Assembly (NCBI GenBank): GCA_958295665.1
Contig: OY282559.1
Span: 260,778,245-260,842,244, forward strand
Source: Tipula vernalis
Taxonomy: Eukaryota > Arthropoda > Insecta > Diptera > Tipulidae
Reading direction: 5' to 3'
DNA length: 64,000 bases
Shown here: positions 42,886 through 55,147 of the stretch, one piece after another
Position numbering within the stretch: the first letter of the stretch is position 1
How the letters are laid out: each line of letters starts with the position of its first letter
Notes under the pieces: model-generated
The model's input: the letters and a program-made list of their open reading frames with translations, nothing else
Databases searched by the model: none
What the model was told of the DNA's origin: nothing
Position numbers and translations under genes: made by a program

Positions 42886-44215
42886 TGTTGTGAAGTAAAT
42901 TCACCAAAACCCCAAAATATCATTACGATCAACCTAAACACTAAATTATTACCCAGTTAAAATCCGAAAAGTTAATCATTCACAGAGAAGAATGACCTTA
43001 AACGTAAACATAAACAGAAAAATTCCAAACATGAATACACAACACAAGAAATAATTAGCAATGACCTAGAAATACACACATAACAAAATTATACATAAAA
43101 TACATTTTATCGAAATTAGAAACCTCAAAACAATAAGATAATAACTTTATGAAATAAAATTATGTACATATGAATGACATTTAGTCAATGATAAAGCTTT
43201 CTCAATTATATAAATTCAAGCAAATAATTTACATATAATTAGCATGACATTTAGGCGTTAAGAAAACTCCATATGAAAATATTAATGGTATAATTCACAT
43301 AACTGTAGGAGTTAGAAAACAAATTTATCGAAAAACACAAAATGCTTAGTAATGATAAAAAGTAGTTTAACACAATATATCAAATAACTTTAAACAACGG
43401 AAATTTGCAAATTTATGAAAAGTGCAAACTTCGAAAATTATAATATGCATGCTGAAATAAGAGTAAATGTCTTGAAAAGTGCAAACTTCGGTAATTGTAA
43501 TCAGCACATTGAAATAAGAATTATAATGACTTTTGTAGTATTACAACAAAAGTTATATGTAGCAATATTGTTGTTAGTGTAAAACATTACACACCTTTTT
43601 AGTATATAAGTTAATGGAATTTTAACAAAATCATGAATTGTATTTTCTTAGCTCGTCAAGCAAACACTGTATATTTTAAGTGAATTGTATTTTCTAAGCT
43701 CGTGAAGCAAACTTATCCAGAAACATTAAAATAATTGTAATTGTAGTCTTCAACTTGTAAACCTAAATAATATAGAAAAGAATAATAAACTCAAATCACA
43801 AAAAGTAAAACCCAGCGTTTCCACAATATACATCCAGGGAATAATCCAGCAACAAGATCCAGTCGAATTGTAAGTATTCCTGCTACTAACCATTACGCCC
43901 AGGCCTTGATTCAAAGCCGACAAAAGAACATATAAGTGCTACGCACACGTTTCATTTGTTGGTTATTGTCCAAGGTATCCGATTCGCTCGACTAATAACG
44001 TGCCTTATAGGCATTCTCCATCGAAACTAAAAGATTCATAATTCCGGTAATAGCCCCCACCAGTGGTAAGCTCGGGATTGTTGAATCGATTAGTGATTAT
44101 TCAGTTCAATTCTGCAACTTAATGCAGACAATTCTAAGTTTGAATGATATATTAGTGTAATATTAGGTTAAGAGATATAAATTATAACACAAACGTGTTT
44201 ATAAGATATATAACA
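42886..44215. mobile_element. 1330-bp LTR-like insertion inside RT
   Basis: TGTTGTGAAGTAAATTC...AGATATATAACA is bounded by CAAG on both sides (42882-42885 and 44216-44219). RT coding continues in frame across the two flanks once one CAAG is counted. No coding frame lies inside. TATATAA (about 43602) and AATAAA (about 43786) fit a U3-R-U5 layout, so a solo LTR is most likely. No relative is in the window. Confidence 0.65.
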
Positions 44216-44219
44216 CAAG

Positions 44220-44921
44220 TGACTGCTCTTAGAAATGCCTGAAGTTGCTTGACGTCTGTTGGGGCCGGAATGTTCTGAATCGTCTTGATCTTTTCTGGGC
44301 TCGGTTTAATGCCGTTAGTGTCGAGTATGTGGCCAAGAAATTCAAGTTCTTTCTGACGGAACCAACACTTGTCGATTTTGAGGTGGAAGCCGTTCTACTG
44401 AATGCGGCTTAAAACTTCGTACAGATTCTTGTCTTGGTTGTTTTGATCTGTTCCTCCCACAATGAAGTCGTCGATGAACGGAAGGCGCCCTTTGCTCCGC
44501 TCATCATGCTGCTCACAAGTCTTTGGAAGATTCCCGGTGCTGGCTTGACTCCTGGCTGCAACCGATTGACTTTGAAAAGTCCGCAGTGAGTGTTGATGGT
44601 CATCAGCTTCTTTGAGTCGTCGTCGAGCTCGACTTGAAGGAACGCGTCTGAGAGGTCGATTTTGCTAAAGAGTTTGAATGGCGATAGCTGAGCAAAAATC
44701 TCGTCAGGCGTTGGCAGTGGAAATTGTTCCGGTTCAAGCGAATCATTTAAGCCAGTTGAGTAGTCGGCGCAGATTCTAACCCGTCCATCCTTCTTCTTTT
44801 CGCACGGGGCTAATCACATTTAAGAGCTGCAACCTTTTGATTTCGTTCTCGATAGGCTCCATAGCGGCAAACGGAACTGGACGGCTGTTGCGGAAAATTG
44901 GTTTTGCACTTGGTTTGAGCG
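44220..44921 (-). pseudogene. RT domain of K02A2.6-like element
   Basis: Motifs in order on the minus strand: RPVPFAAMEPIENEI, CADYSTGLN, LFSKIDLSDAFLQV, NRLQPGVKPAPGIFQ, a FIDDF box in a shifted frame near 44475, and a connection region that runs into the CAAG insertion site. It has at least one frameshift and one stop (near 44398). Confidence 0.85.
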
Positions 44922-46347
44922 TCATATCAGCGATGCCTTTTGGGTGCAAAGGCCGAGCGAATCGCTGAAAAGGGCTGGAAATTTGATCCTCAATTCGCTT
45001 GAAAACTGCTGTGAAGCGTCGAGTCGGACGTTGTTGCAGACGCTGGCGATGGGAATATTCCATAGGTCGAGAGCTTCCATCCAGTCGCTGCCGAGGACGT
45101 TCAAGCTTGAATTTGCGACATAGCATGGGCCGATTTCTTCTCGTCCGTGGAGCTTCAATCGTGCGGTGAATTTTCCGAGCATCGACACCTTATCGCCTGA
45201 AGCGCTGATTGCTTGCTCTTCGCATGGCGGCAACGACGGTTCACCAATCTTTTTCCAATTTTTCTCGGATATAATTGTCCAGTCGGAGCCAGAATCCAGT
45301 TGCAGGCGAAGCTTGTGATCATCGATGGCTGGTTCAACAAACTTGCGGGTAGAGATCGATGCTGTTGTGACTGCCAGACTTTGACGACGTTCTGATCTGT
45401 GGCTAGGTCTGCTTGGTCTTGATCGGAATCTGCGCAGGAATTCGGTCGCCGAGGTACAATGGCCAGCTTTGTGACCCTTTACCTTGCAAGTATCGCAGAT
45501 TTTATTCTTGTACGAGCAATCCTTATGCCAGTGGCAGTCACCGCAGAAGTAGCAGTTGTTAGGAGGCGTGTCCAATTTTTCTGTTGATTTGTGTGTGGAT
45601 TTCTGCCGACCTTGCTGTTGCTGTCCTTCTTTCTTTCTGAACATCTGCATCACTTCGCTTCTCAGTGCTGAGTTGGAGTGTTGGACCATCAATTTCTCGT
45701 CTTTGAGACAAGACAACCGCTTTGCTAGCTCGCAGACACCGTTCAGCTTCAACCTGATCACTGTGTCTGGATTGGCTGCTGCTGCACGGGTTATTTCGAC
45801 TTCCTCGAGCTTTATAAGAAGTTTTTCGAGAACGAGTGAGTCTTCAGCTCCCGTGAGCGCTTTGACGAACATGAGAACCTTAAAATCGTCGGCTGTGCAC
45901 GTGGCAATCTCGGATTTTTCGCACTTCCTGTTGACTTGGCTTGCGAAATCGTCCCAATTTTCTCCTGAACCTTTAGCGATGCTCAAACACTTGTAGCGGA
46001 ATGTGAAGACCGATTCTTTCCGTCCGAAAATCTTTTTCAGCTCCTCGACTGCTCTCTCGAAAGTTATGGTTTGTATGGTCTCTGGCAGGATGCGGTCAGC
46101 GAAACGTCGGTACTCCGAGGTTGACAACTTCTCAGTGAGCAAACTCACTCACTGGCGGACCGTCAATGTCTGTGCTTCCTCTGTGAAGATGTGCTCGTTT
46201 CGAGCGTACCAGCGGTCGAACGTTTCACCGTCCTCCGGGCAGTAGCCGAATTTTTCCATTCTGCTGAACCATTTGTTCCATGATTGCTGCCATTTGTCGT
46301 TGGTTTTCAGTCTGAGCTTCCATCAACCGTTTGATGAGTTCTTCCAT
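44922..46347 (-). pseudogene. Gag-protease of K02A2.6-like element
   Basis: The likely start is the ATG at 46347 (MEELIKRLMEAQTENQRQM). A frameshift near 46260 and a stop at about 46150 interrupt it. The open stretch 46148-44922 holds the capsid region (FTFRYKCLSIAKG, WDDFASQVNRKC), two Cys-His motifs (CYFCGDCHWHKDC, CDTCKVKGHKAGHC) and protease LDSGSDWTII with a later VLGSDWM. Its DSGS form differs from the DTGA of the abundant family. Confidence 0.85.
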
Positions 46348-46444
46348 GATGCCGAGGTTATACTCACTTGTCAAAAAAAAAATTCAAATTTTCACTTTTT
46401 CCCGAAAGTAATATGCGTAAAATTCGCTTTATCCTCGTCGCCAC

Positions 46445-46636
46445 TGTTGTGATCCTGGAGATGGTTCTATTCGGATAAATGATACACCAAGGATTACTGA
46501 CAGTATATACTTTATTTTTAGTTTGTGTGTAGCTTGTCGTGGTGAAAATCCTTCTGCTGTTTTTCCATATGACATCGGCCAGGCGGGGTATATCCCGGCT
46601 TGCTAGGATAAGGTCGTTCAGACTGTCATCGTAACA
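46445..46636 (-). repeat. 5' LTR of K02A2.6-like element
   Basis: 192 bp. It differs from 40936-41127 at about three positions. Confidence 0.92.
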
Positions 46637-47231
46637 TTAAGGATCCTCAATTTTTATTATTTCAAATCAAAACCGGTAAACCAAAGAATACATAACCCAA
46701 CTTTCTCTTACCTTCGGCAAATCAAGGTCAAAAAAATGAGTCCAAATTTTTCCATACAAAAACAGCGTTATGTCTCTTCTGGTTGTATTCTGTGGTACTA
46801 CTTTAAAATGTCGCAGTCGAGTGTGGAACGCATTGCATTGGCTTTGTAGATAACTTCATTGTAATATATTTTGTTTTTTTTAAATTATCACTTAAAAATA
46901 AATTATTTTTCAAGAAATTGAATTTATTACAATAAAATTAAACGGTATCAATCGAATAAAACTAATTTACATATTTAAAAAACGAAATAAAAAATTTTTA
47001 TTTACGAAGCTCAAAGCCGAGGCGCCTGGTATGAAAAGTACTTAATTATATGAAAAATGTTGTTTGGGGTTTTACAACAAAACATTTTCAAATTTAGATT
47101 TTTTTTTACAATGATCTTTCTCAAATGCCCATTTCAAGCTGCGTACATACTATACTTTTCTGGTGAAAAAATGTACACCACGAAGTTAGCTGTATGAGTT
47201 GAATTATTTCCAACTAGAACAAAAAGTTCAT

Positions 47232-47661
47232 CAGTGGCCCTATTCTAGCTATTCCCTGGGAATTGGGAAAAATTTTGCTATATTTCCAAACTTCAATAAT
47301 TCCCAATTTTTTATTACCTATTCTGGCGTAATTGGGAATTATCCAATGGGAAAAACACTATTTCAAATTCTGCACCCGCCATTTAAAAATTTTATTTTCT
47401 ACATATAAAATAAAAACTTTACCGATACTACGTTGTGAATAAAATAATAACAAACCAACCAGTTTCTTCTAATTCCCAAAAAAAAAAAAAATTGGGAAAA
47501 ATAAACGTCAAAACTTACATAAAATGGAAATATTTTTTCCCTAAATTAAAAATTCCCAACCGCCAGAATACACTTTTGGTAAAAATAATTCCAAACTTCT
47601 AGAATACTGTCAAAATAGTTCAATTCCCAATTCCCAGGGAATAGCCAGAATAGGGCCACAG
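47232..47661. mobile_element. MITE with CTGTGGCCCTATTCT ends
   Basis: GTGGCCCTATTCTAGCTATT and the GAATAGCC...GGGCCAC right end are inverted, each followed inward by CCCAATTCCC-type repeats. A lone terminus occurs at 14055-14091. It sits between inverted TGTACACCACGAAGTTAG blocks (47171-47190 and 47696-47716), so it probably inserted into yet another short inverted-repeat element. Confidence 0.65.
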
Positions 47662-47936
47662 GGTAACCAATTTTAATTAAAAATTTTACTATTTTACTAA
47701 CTTCGTGGTGTACACTATTTCACCAGAATTAGAGCATGTACCTTAAATGTAAATTTCAGCTAAAATTAGAAATTTCCAAGAATTTACTATTAAAACAACA
47801 ACAGTAAAAATAAATGGCATTCATCGCTTCAAAAAATACAAACTTTGCTAGTTTGACGCCGTGCTATGTGTTCGCTCTTATGGAACTACATACATGTATT
47901 CTAATTTAGCGCCACTGTTCGCTCCGTCAATGAGTA

Positions 47937-48908
47937 CGTTTATGCTTAGTGTTCAACCTGGTTTGAACCTAGGTTAACTTTTACTATAAACGGAGTCGAG
48001 TAATCTTGTAGTTAACTCGACTCGACCTAAAAAATTTCTATTTCTCTTAACTCTAAAAACAGCCACTATAAACGGAGTCGAGTCGAAAAATAAAAACAAC
48101 AAAAAAATAGTAATAAAAAGACACCATTTTGATTTCTTAATTCGTGTGCGAATCTTCGATTTTTGTGTGGCAATAAAACTTTGTTATTTTATTTTTATAA
48201 AATTCAGAAAATAATACAAGAAAAACATATAAACATACGATAGTAAATGATTTTTTTTTTGACGTTTGTGACTCGGTTTCAACCTAGTTTCGACTCGACT
48301 ACGATTTGACTCTGCAGTATAAAGTACTTTTCATACCAGGCGCCTCGCCTCGAAATATTTAGTTACCACAAATGCGAAGCTGAGACCCTTTCATACCGGT
48401 GGCGTTGGCTTTGAACATTCGGTTGCTATCAAATATTTTATTTAGGTCTATTTTACACGTGAATTAAAGCAAGAACTGAGATATTCTAAATTTGTAACGT
48501 AAATATGATCTAGAATTTTTAGTAAGTATGAAATATTTGTGCAAAAAATGTGATTTGTAGGTTATATTGAGAAAGCACCTCGCTTTGTACTACTTTAAAA
48601 TTTCGCAGTCGAGTGTGGAACGCATTGCCATGGCTTTGTAGATAACTTCATTGCAATATATTTTGTTTTTTTTTAATTATCACTTAAAAATAAATTATTT
48701 TTCAACAAATTGAATTTATTACTATAAAATTAAACAGTATCAATCGAATAAAACTAATTTATATAATAAAAAAACGAAATAAACAATTTTTATTTACGAA
48801 GCTCAAAGCCGAGGCGCCTGGTATGAAAAGTACTTAAACGCTAAAAAAGATAACTACAAGATGATCCAAAGTTAACTAAAAGATGACTCGACTCTGAGCA
48901 TAAACGTA
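47937..48908. mobile_element. TACGTTTATG inverted-repeat element with GAGTCGAGT motifs
   Basis: TACGTTTATGCTTAG at the left and CTGAGCATAAACGTA at the right are complementary. Between them are repeated ACGGAGTCGAGT motifs and an inserted MITE at 48323-48834. It shares ends with the fold-back at 17058. Confidence 0.5.
48323..48834. mobile_element. Harbinger-like MITE, AGTACTTTTCATACCAGGCG family, intact copy 2
   Basis: 512 bp with both ends and TAA on each side (48320-48322 and 48835-48837). It is the same unit as 9720-10235. Confidence 0.78.
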
Positions 48909-48929
48909 TTCAATGTTTCCAAAAATTTT

Positions 48930-49475
48930 GTCCGAGCGACGAATGACAGCTGCTGTCACTTGGTTTTCGCTCAGAATCGGTTTTTTGTGTCGGCAAGAAA
49001 ACCACTTAATTAAAATACACATAAAAAAAATACTCATGGGACTCAATTGTGGTTTTCCTGTTGCAACAAAAAACAGATTCGGAGTCGAATCCGAGTTGAA
49101 AAATGACAGTTTTTTGACGTTTTAACTGGAACAGCCAAAAATCCGGATTCTGCGATTTTTTGTTTTTTATATGGTTGTGTGAATATACGTATTAATTGTC
49201 AAATTCTATTTTTATAATTAGATTGTTAATACTGATGAATTTTTCCGTAAATTAATAAATAATTTAATGAATTCATGTTATTTGTTGTATTATTTGTTAA
49301 TTATTTTACTGTTTTTTAAATATTTTTTTCCGCATATTTATTTTGATGTTTGAATGACATTTAAATGTAATCGTGTTAGTAATCGCTCCGAAAAATTTTA
49401 CCGAGCGACGAATGACAGCTACTGTCACTTGAGTTTCGCTCCGAATCTGTTTTTTGTTGCAACAGGAAAACGACA
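48930..49475. repeat. Repeated block upstream of zinc-finger gene 2
   Basis: CCGAGCGACGAATGACAGCT occurs at 48934 and again at about 49400. Each is followed by a TGTCACTTG and TTTCGCTC stretch. An inverted CAACAAAAAACAGATTCGGA block lies near 49066. It reads as a MITE duplicated around or inserted in the promoter region of the gene. Confidence 0.45.
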
Positions 49476-49476
49476 A

Positions 49477-50823
49477 ATGACTTTCTCCACATTAAAACAA
49501 CGAATATTTATTGTAAAAATGTTTTATTTGTCAGGAAGGTCAACAGAAAATGTGCAAAAAGAGTTCATGAGGGAATTTCATGAATTCCAAACCTTACCAA
49601 GTGCTAACATTATAATTGGATTAGTTAATTTATTCGAGGAATACGGAAACGTTATAGAAGTTGACGCTAAGTGTAAAAGTGAACTATCAAATAATTTGGT
49701 AAATCTATTAAACTATAAATTAATTAAATATTATTTTTTTAGAACCTATAATTTTTATTTCAAGTCAATCATAAATAAACAAGTTTGACGTTTAATAACA
49801 ACAAACCAACATTGTTTTTTATTTCAGAATGAGCAAGATGAATCTGAAATACCGGTTAATATTGATATTAAAATACCGTTTGAAAATGAACTTATAAGCC
49901 AAGAAACACGAACGATTATTGAAAAGTTAAACGAGACTGGTAGTAGCGAAATCGAAGAGGAAAGCGGCGGTTCCGGACAATATCAACATTTACAGAACAT
50001 TACTAGCGCTGAAGAACACGAAATTCTTCAATTTAATAAAAAAACTACAAAAGATTGTAAAGTAAAGCTTTCTTTAAAGTGCGAAGTATGTGATAAAATG
50101 TTTAATCGTCATGCTCGCTACGATCGGCACATGAATGCCCATAAAAACACATGCCCAATATGTCGTAAACGAGTGCGTGACATCGAAGTTCATATGCGAC
50201 GACATACGAGTGAAAAGTCCTTTCAGTGTTCACAGTGTGGCAAACAATTTCATCGATATGATCGTTTACGTTGCCACATGGTATCGCATTCCGAAGAAAG
50301 ACCATTCTCTTGTGAAACATGTAGTAAATCTTTTAAAACGCGCAAACACTTGCAAGAACATACAAAGACACATTTGTCTATAGAAGATAGACCTATTTTC
50401 TGTAAAGTGTGCGGAAAACGGTTTTTATATAATGTTGATTTGAAAAAGCACAATAGAATACATACGGGTGAAAAACCATCCCTGTGTATAGTATGCGGTA
50501 AACATTTTGCTTCAAATGATATTTTAAAGATACACAAGAGGATTCATACAGGTGAGAAACCATACCAATGTCCATACTGCGATCGACAATTCAGCCGGTG
50601 CGGTTCCTTTCACTCTCACAAACGCATTCATACTGGTGAAAAACCTTTCAAATGTAGCTTTTGTGAAAAGACATTTTACGACTCGGGTTCTTGTCGTTCT
50701 CACGAACATGTGCATATCGCCGATTATCCATATAAATGTTTACAATGCGTTAAAGCTTACAATCATTTAAGTAGCCTTAAATCTCACATAAAATACACGC
50801 ATCGAGAAGCACAGAGTTCTTAA
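49477..50823 (+). CDS. HTH plus C2H2 zinc-finger protein, gene 2 (two exons)
   Basis: Exon 1 is 49477-49698 (74 codons, MTFSTLKQRIFIVKMFYLSG...LVNLFEEYGN). The intron 49699-49827 is 129 bp (GTAAAT...TTTCAG), phase 0. Exon 2 is 49828-50823, for a total of about 405 residues. The N-terminal helix-turn-helix matches gene 1 and the transposase at 12295-13392. A serine/glutamate-rich linker precedes nine C2H2 fingers, the second short as in gene 1, most with HTGEKP-type linkers, and one extra finger at the end (YKCLQCVKAYNHLSSLKSHI). It is probably a nuclear DNA-binding protein. It is dispersed rather than tandem with gene 1 (33 kb apart, same strand). No stops. Confidence 0.82.
49699..49827 (+). 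other. Intron of zinc-finger gene 2
   Basis: GTAAAT donor, pyrimidine-rich TTTTTTATTTCAG acceptor, phase 0, same position as in gene 1 but 73 bp longer. Confidence 0.72.
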
Positions 50824-51556
50824 TTTTAAACCACTCGCTAGTACGATAAAAACTACAATAGCTGCATTTCTTGACGCATAGTAATCCGGATCAGATCAAA
50901 ATTTACATGCGAATCAACAACAACATTTGATCCAACATTCATTTTGGATCACAAACGGTGATCTAAAAATAGTTGAACAATATATTTTGTAGTTGAACAA
51001 TATTTTGTAAAGCGACAAAGAATATCTATGGTCACAAGGCAAAACCGTTTAAGTCGACGTAAAAAAAAAAATTAGTTATGACTGCAACTGTATTCAAAAT
51101 AAAACGTTTTTTCTCTCAGCAATATTTGGTGCATTTTTGACTATTTTTGATAAAGTTATAAAAAAAAATATTCGCCTAAGTCATTTTTAATATTAATGAT
51201 TTTGGAATAACCGATTAAGTCTCAAAAAACGACCTAAGTTCCAATAATAGTACATAGTTTGTTTTTTATCGTTTTTTTCGTCTCGCATTTAATAACTTTT
51301 TAAATAAGGCATAAAACGATTTTCCGAGGATGCCACACTAAACTATGATATTTAATTATTATATTAGACAAAAAAAAATAAATTTTTATCAAGATTTGGC
51401 CTATTTGCAATCAATTTTGTTTACCTAGTTTCTTAAATTTTTATCTTTCATTTTAAAATTTTTTTATAACATAAAAAAATAACATAAAATTACAAATTGG
51501 CAGAATCGGGCCCAATATTCCATTCCTTTCTTCGGAATGAATAAAAAAAACACTCT
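50824..51556. other. Noncoding AT-rich stretch
   Basis: 3' flank of zinc-finger gene 2. I see no gene, terminal repeat or array. Confidence 0.4.
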
Positions 51557-52774
51557 TACATTCCTGTTACGACTGTAGGACGATGTGAAACCAGCGTAAC
51601 AATTAAGGGTAATGTTGATGGGAGGAAGTGTATCATTACGCTGGATACCGGAGCAACCCATACAATTGTCCGGAAAGACTTAATCGCAGGAGCTGTGCAG
51701 CTGGCTGATGGGTTGAAATTAAGAATGGCAAATGGGGAGAGTGCAATGATAAAAGGGAAAAAGATCGTGAACATAAGGATCGGCGAAACTCTTTTCCCAC
51801 ACGAAGTTCTGGTCGCAGACATTGTGGACGAGGTCATTTTGGGAACGGACTTCATGAGGATGAATGGCTTTGTGTTGGATTTTGGACGAGGAATATTGAG
51901 CAGCGATAACCTCGATCTGAAACTTAAATTTAACGGTATGGATGCGACAGTAAGGCGAGTAACAATCAGCCATTGCGAGGAGCTGCCATCGAAATCTTAA
52001 ACAATTGTTGAGGAAATCAATGAGCATCAGGTAAAACTTATATTGGGTAAGAAGTGTCGGGTTGTGCGAAGAGGATTGCTAGTGGCCGGTGACTGGATAA
52101 GGGATCGTTATGGCAAACAAGCCAACGGCGGAAGATTTAACGAAAAGCGGCTGAAACGGAACCGCGTACATTTGAAGAAGGATTCGTCGTCGAAAGCGCA
52201 GTCTACATGGACGGCACCCTTCAGGACAAGAAGGTAAACCAAAGGTGGTGCATTTGGAGAGGCTGGCCCTATATAAAGGATTTGGTTTGGGTCCTGTTCG
52301 GGACGAACAGGTGACGGTGACATCTAGGGTGTGATAGAATAAGTTAAATTAATAGCTCAATGTTTTACTGTACTAAAATATAATTTTCCATGATTGTTCT
52401 AAATGTTTCTACACTATTCTTACTGGAAAAGTCATGAACTTTCTAGAAGCTTGGTTTGTGTGTATAAAAAGGCGAACAAGATCGAATTGGAACGCGATAG
52501 TGTAAACTTGTAAGATTATTATTAGTATTTGGTAAGCGATAGTGTAAATATTAAAAAGAAATTAAAAAGTGTTGTAGTGCGAAATAAAATTTAAAAGCTA
52601 TCAGTAAAATTGTGCAAAAAGTATAATAAGTGATTTTGTAAATTTTTATTAATAAATTGTGTTGTAATAATTTTTGTGTGAAATAAATAAATTCGTTGCT
52701 GATAAATTGAATTGATTTTGTTTTATTCACAATCCAGTGATACGAACCTTAATTGACAAGGCAAAAAAGTAACA
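51557..52774 (+). mobile_element. Gypsy fragment F (protease to 3' LTR)
   Basis: 5'-truncated. It starts within the spacer before protease, continues through LDTGATHTIVRKDL and the short tail type seen in copy B, then meets an LTR at 52311-52774 whose upstream polypurine tract is partly deleted (AACAGGTGACGG). A stop lies near 51998. There is no left partner. Confidence 0.82.
52311..52774 (+). repeat. 3' LTR of gypsy F
   Basis: 464 bp, diverged from the other LTRs (CATCTAGGGTGTGATAG), so it is an old copy. Confidence 0.85.
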
Positions 52775-52796
52775 ATATTTATATACAGGTGCACAT

Positions 52797-53452
52797 TTTG
52801 TTTATTTTTTTACAGGGTGGGTGTATGTAGCCCAGACCACTGCGACCATTGAGGCCTATTGTGCATCCCTAGAGATTCCTACGTGAAATGTAGATCTATA
52901 TCCTTGATAAACGCCGTTACCTGATGCATATCCAGTGGGTCGGCGTTAGGCCACTGGATTATGTACGCATTGAGGAACTTTAATCTTTTTAGGATGATAG
53001 CATCGCATGTGAATAGTAGGTGTTCCGATGTCTCCTTGCCGCAGTTGCAGAATCTGCATTGATCCGTAAGGAACCTTCTCATTTTATGTAGATGGCCGTT
53101 AAAAGGGCCGTGCCCTGTTAAAAACCTGATAAGGGATCTTAGGGATTGGCGGTCCATCATCGGTGCCTCTCCCAGACGTATAATATTATAACTGAATAAT
53201 TTCTTGGCCTGTCTCATCCCAATGGAGGACTCCCAGACTAATTTCCTATAGTTCTGCTCCCAGTCCCTTATACCATCTGCCAAATGGGTTTTGGAAAAAG
53301 CCATACTAGGACTGGCACCAAGGAAATCTAGGCGTGCTCCCATTTTTGCACATCGGTCTGCTGCCTCATTTCCTCTAATGGTGCCAGGAGGCCACAAAAG
53401 GGTGATTTTATTTGCTTTACCCGGTTCTAATAAATTACAGTAGCAGCTCCAG
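52797..53452 (-). pseudogene. LINE 3' end, 5'-truncated insertion
   Basis: On the minus strand the piece encodes the end of RNase H (WPPGTIRGNEAADRCAKMGA) and the C-terminal Cys-His motif (CRFCNCGKETSEHLLFTC) of an I/R1-like LINE. It ends in an A-rich tail (TAAAAAAATAAACAAAA). ACAGGTGCACAT flanks both sides (52785-52796 and 53453-53464), a 12-bp target duplication. It supplies the region missing from the LINE at 4036-6502, and may be the same family. Confidence 0.85.
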
Positions 53453-53464
53453 ACAGGTGCACAT

Positions 53465-53815
53465 AAAAAAAAAATCAATATTTTTAATTTTTAGTTATTA
53501 TTTTATATTACAATTTTGCATTCTACAGGAGTCATCTCATTATATATGATCTTTGCTTGAACTTATCTCAGTCGTTCGTAAATGGATAAGTTTGATGATC
53601 GAAAGTTAGCCTGTTATTCAGGGCCCTATTTCCGAAAACGCCTATTATAAATACTGTAGGCGAAATAATTTTACGATGCCTGTACCTACTTAACTCGAGT
53701 TATGATTTTGGGGTTATTTCCGCAGAAATAATGATTATATATCTACTTATAAAATACTTATTATATATAGTATTTTAATATATATAAAGTTCAATATGTA
53801 TAACAATACATTGCT
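53465..53815. other. Noncoding stretch with Harbinger-like terminus
   Basis: GGGCCCTATTTCCGAAAACG at about 53621 resembles the end of the MITE at 36032. No matching right end was found, and no gene. Confidence 0.35.
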
Positions 53816-54440
<625 letters not shown>

Positions 54441-54536
54441 GAACAAGTATAGATATTTTACGTCAACGAAATGACATTGCCGCCAAATTGAATATAGCGG
54501 AAATGATGGGAAAACATGCAAAATGGTTTGAGTAAT
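54441..54536 (+). pseudogene. Unrecognised C-terminal coding fragment
   Basis: An open frame ending KLNIAEMMGKHAKWFE and a stop looks like the end of a real protein by composition. I do not recognise the family. A duplicated ATAAATAAAAGGAATAT follows, which could be a polyadenylation region. Confidence 0.25.
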
Positions 54537-54640
54537 TGCTAAATTTGGACACAATATGTACTAAAATGGTTCAACTCTTTGATAATTGTATCCATAAATA
54601 AAAGGAATATAGCCCTTATCCATAAATAAAAGGAATATAT

Positions 54641-55136
54641 TGTTACGTTTTTGCCTTGTCAATCAAGGTTCGTATCACTGGATTGTGAATAATACAAAAT
54701 CAATTTAATTTATCTCCAACGAATTTATTAATTTCACAAAATTTATTACAACACAGTTTATCAATCAAAATTCACAAAATCACTTTATATAAATTATTCT
54801 CAAATTTTACTAATCACTATTACTTTTTATTTCGCACAAAAACACTTTTTAAATCACTTATTAATTCCTTTTTAATCTTTATACTATCGCTTTCCAAATA
54901 TTACTTATAATCTTACAAGTTTACTCTATCGCGTTCCAAATACTAATAATCCAATTCGATCTTGTTCGCCTTTTTATATACAAAAACCAAGCTTCTCGAA
55001 AGTTCACGACTTTTCCAGTTGGAATAGCGTAGAAACATTACGTAACAATTTTTATCATGGAAAATTCCATTTAGTACAGTAAACATTGAGCTATTAGTTT
55101 TACTTATTCTATTACACACTAGGTGTCACCGTCACA
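54641..55136 (-). repeat. 3' LTR of gypsy G
   Basis: 496 bp. It appears identical to 60341-60836. Confidence 0.93.
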
Positions 55137-55147
55137 CTACCCCTCAC

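Larger units (their letters stand above)
40936..46636 (-). mobile_element. Second gypsy-type element (K02A2.6-like), defective
   Basis: Flanked by TTAAG (40931-40935 and 46637-46641), with 192-bp LTRs that differ at three sites by eye. After the 5' LTR on the minus strand comes TGGCGACGAGGATAAAG (primer-binding site, 46443 down) and then gag, protease, RT, a remnant of RNase H and integrase. A purine tract (AAAGCGGGGAGAAG, 41141-41128) precedes the 3' LTR. Frames are broken in several places and RT holds a 1330-bp insertion. The family call rests on RT and integrase motifs. Confidence 0.9.
36601..46795. mobile_element. CCACAGAAG MITE, interrupted by three retroelements
   Basis: Its pieces (36601-36701, 37146-37174, 40876-40935, 46637-46795) line up in order with the intact inverted copy at 8670-9010. 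That copy gives the empty site for each of the three insertions. Confidence 0.8.
36366..47042. mobile_element. Harbinger-like MITE (AGTACTTTTCATACC family) hosting the nest
   Basis: The left end is at 36366-36520 and the right end at about 46796-47042 (GAGGCGCCTGGTATGAAAAG). The two halves join into the same roughly 0.5-kb unit seen at 9720-10235 and 48323-48834. Everything between is later insertions, starting with the MITE at 36601-46795. Confidence 0.75.
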
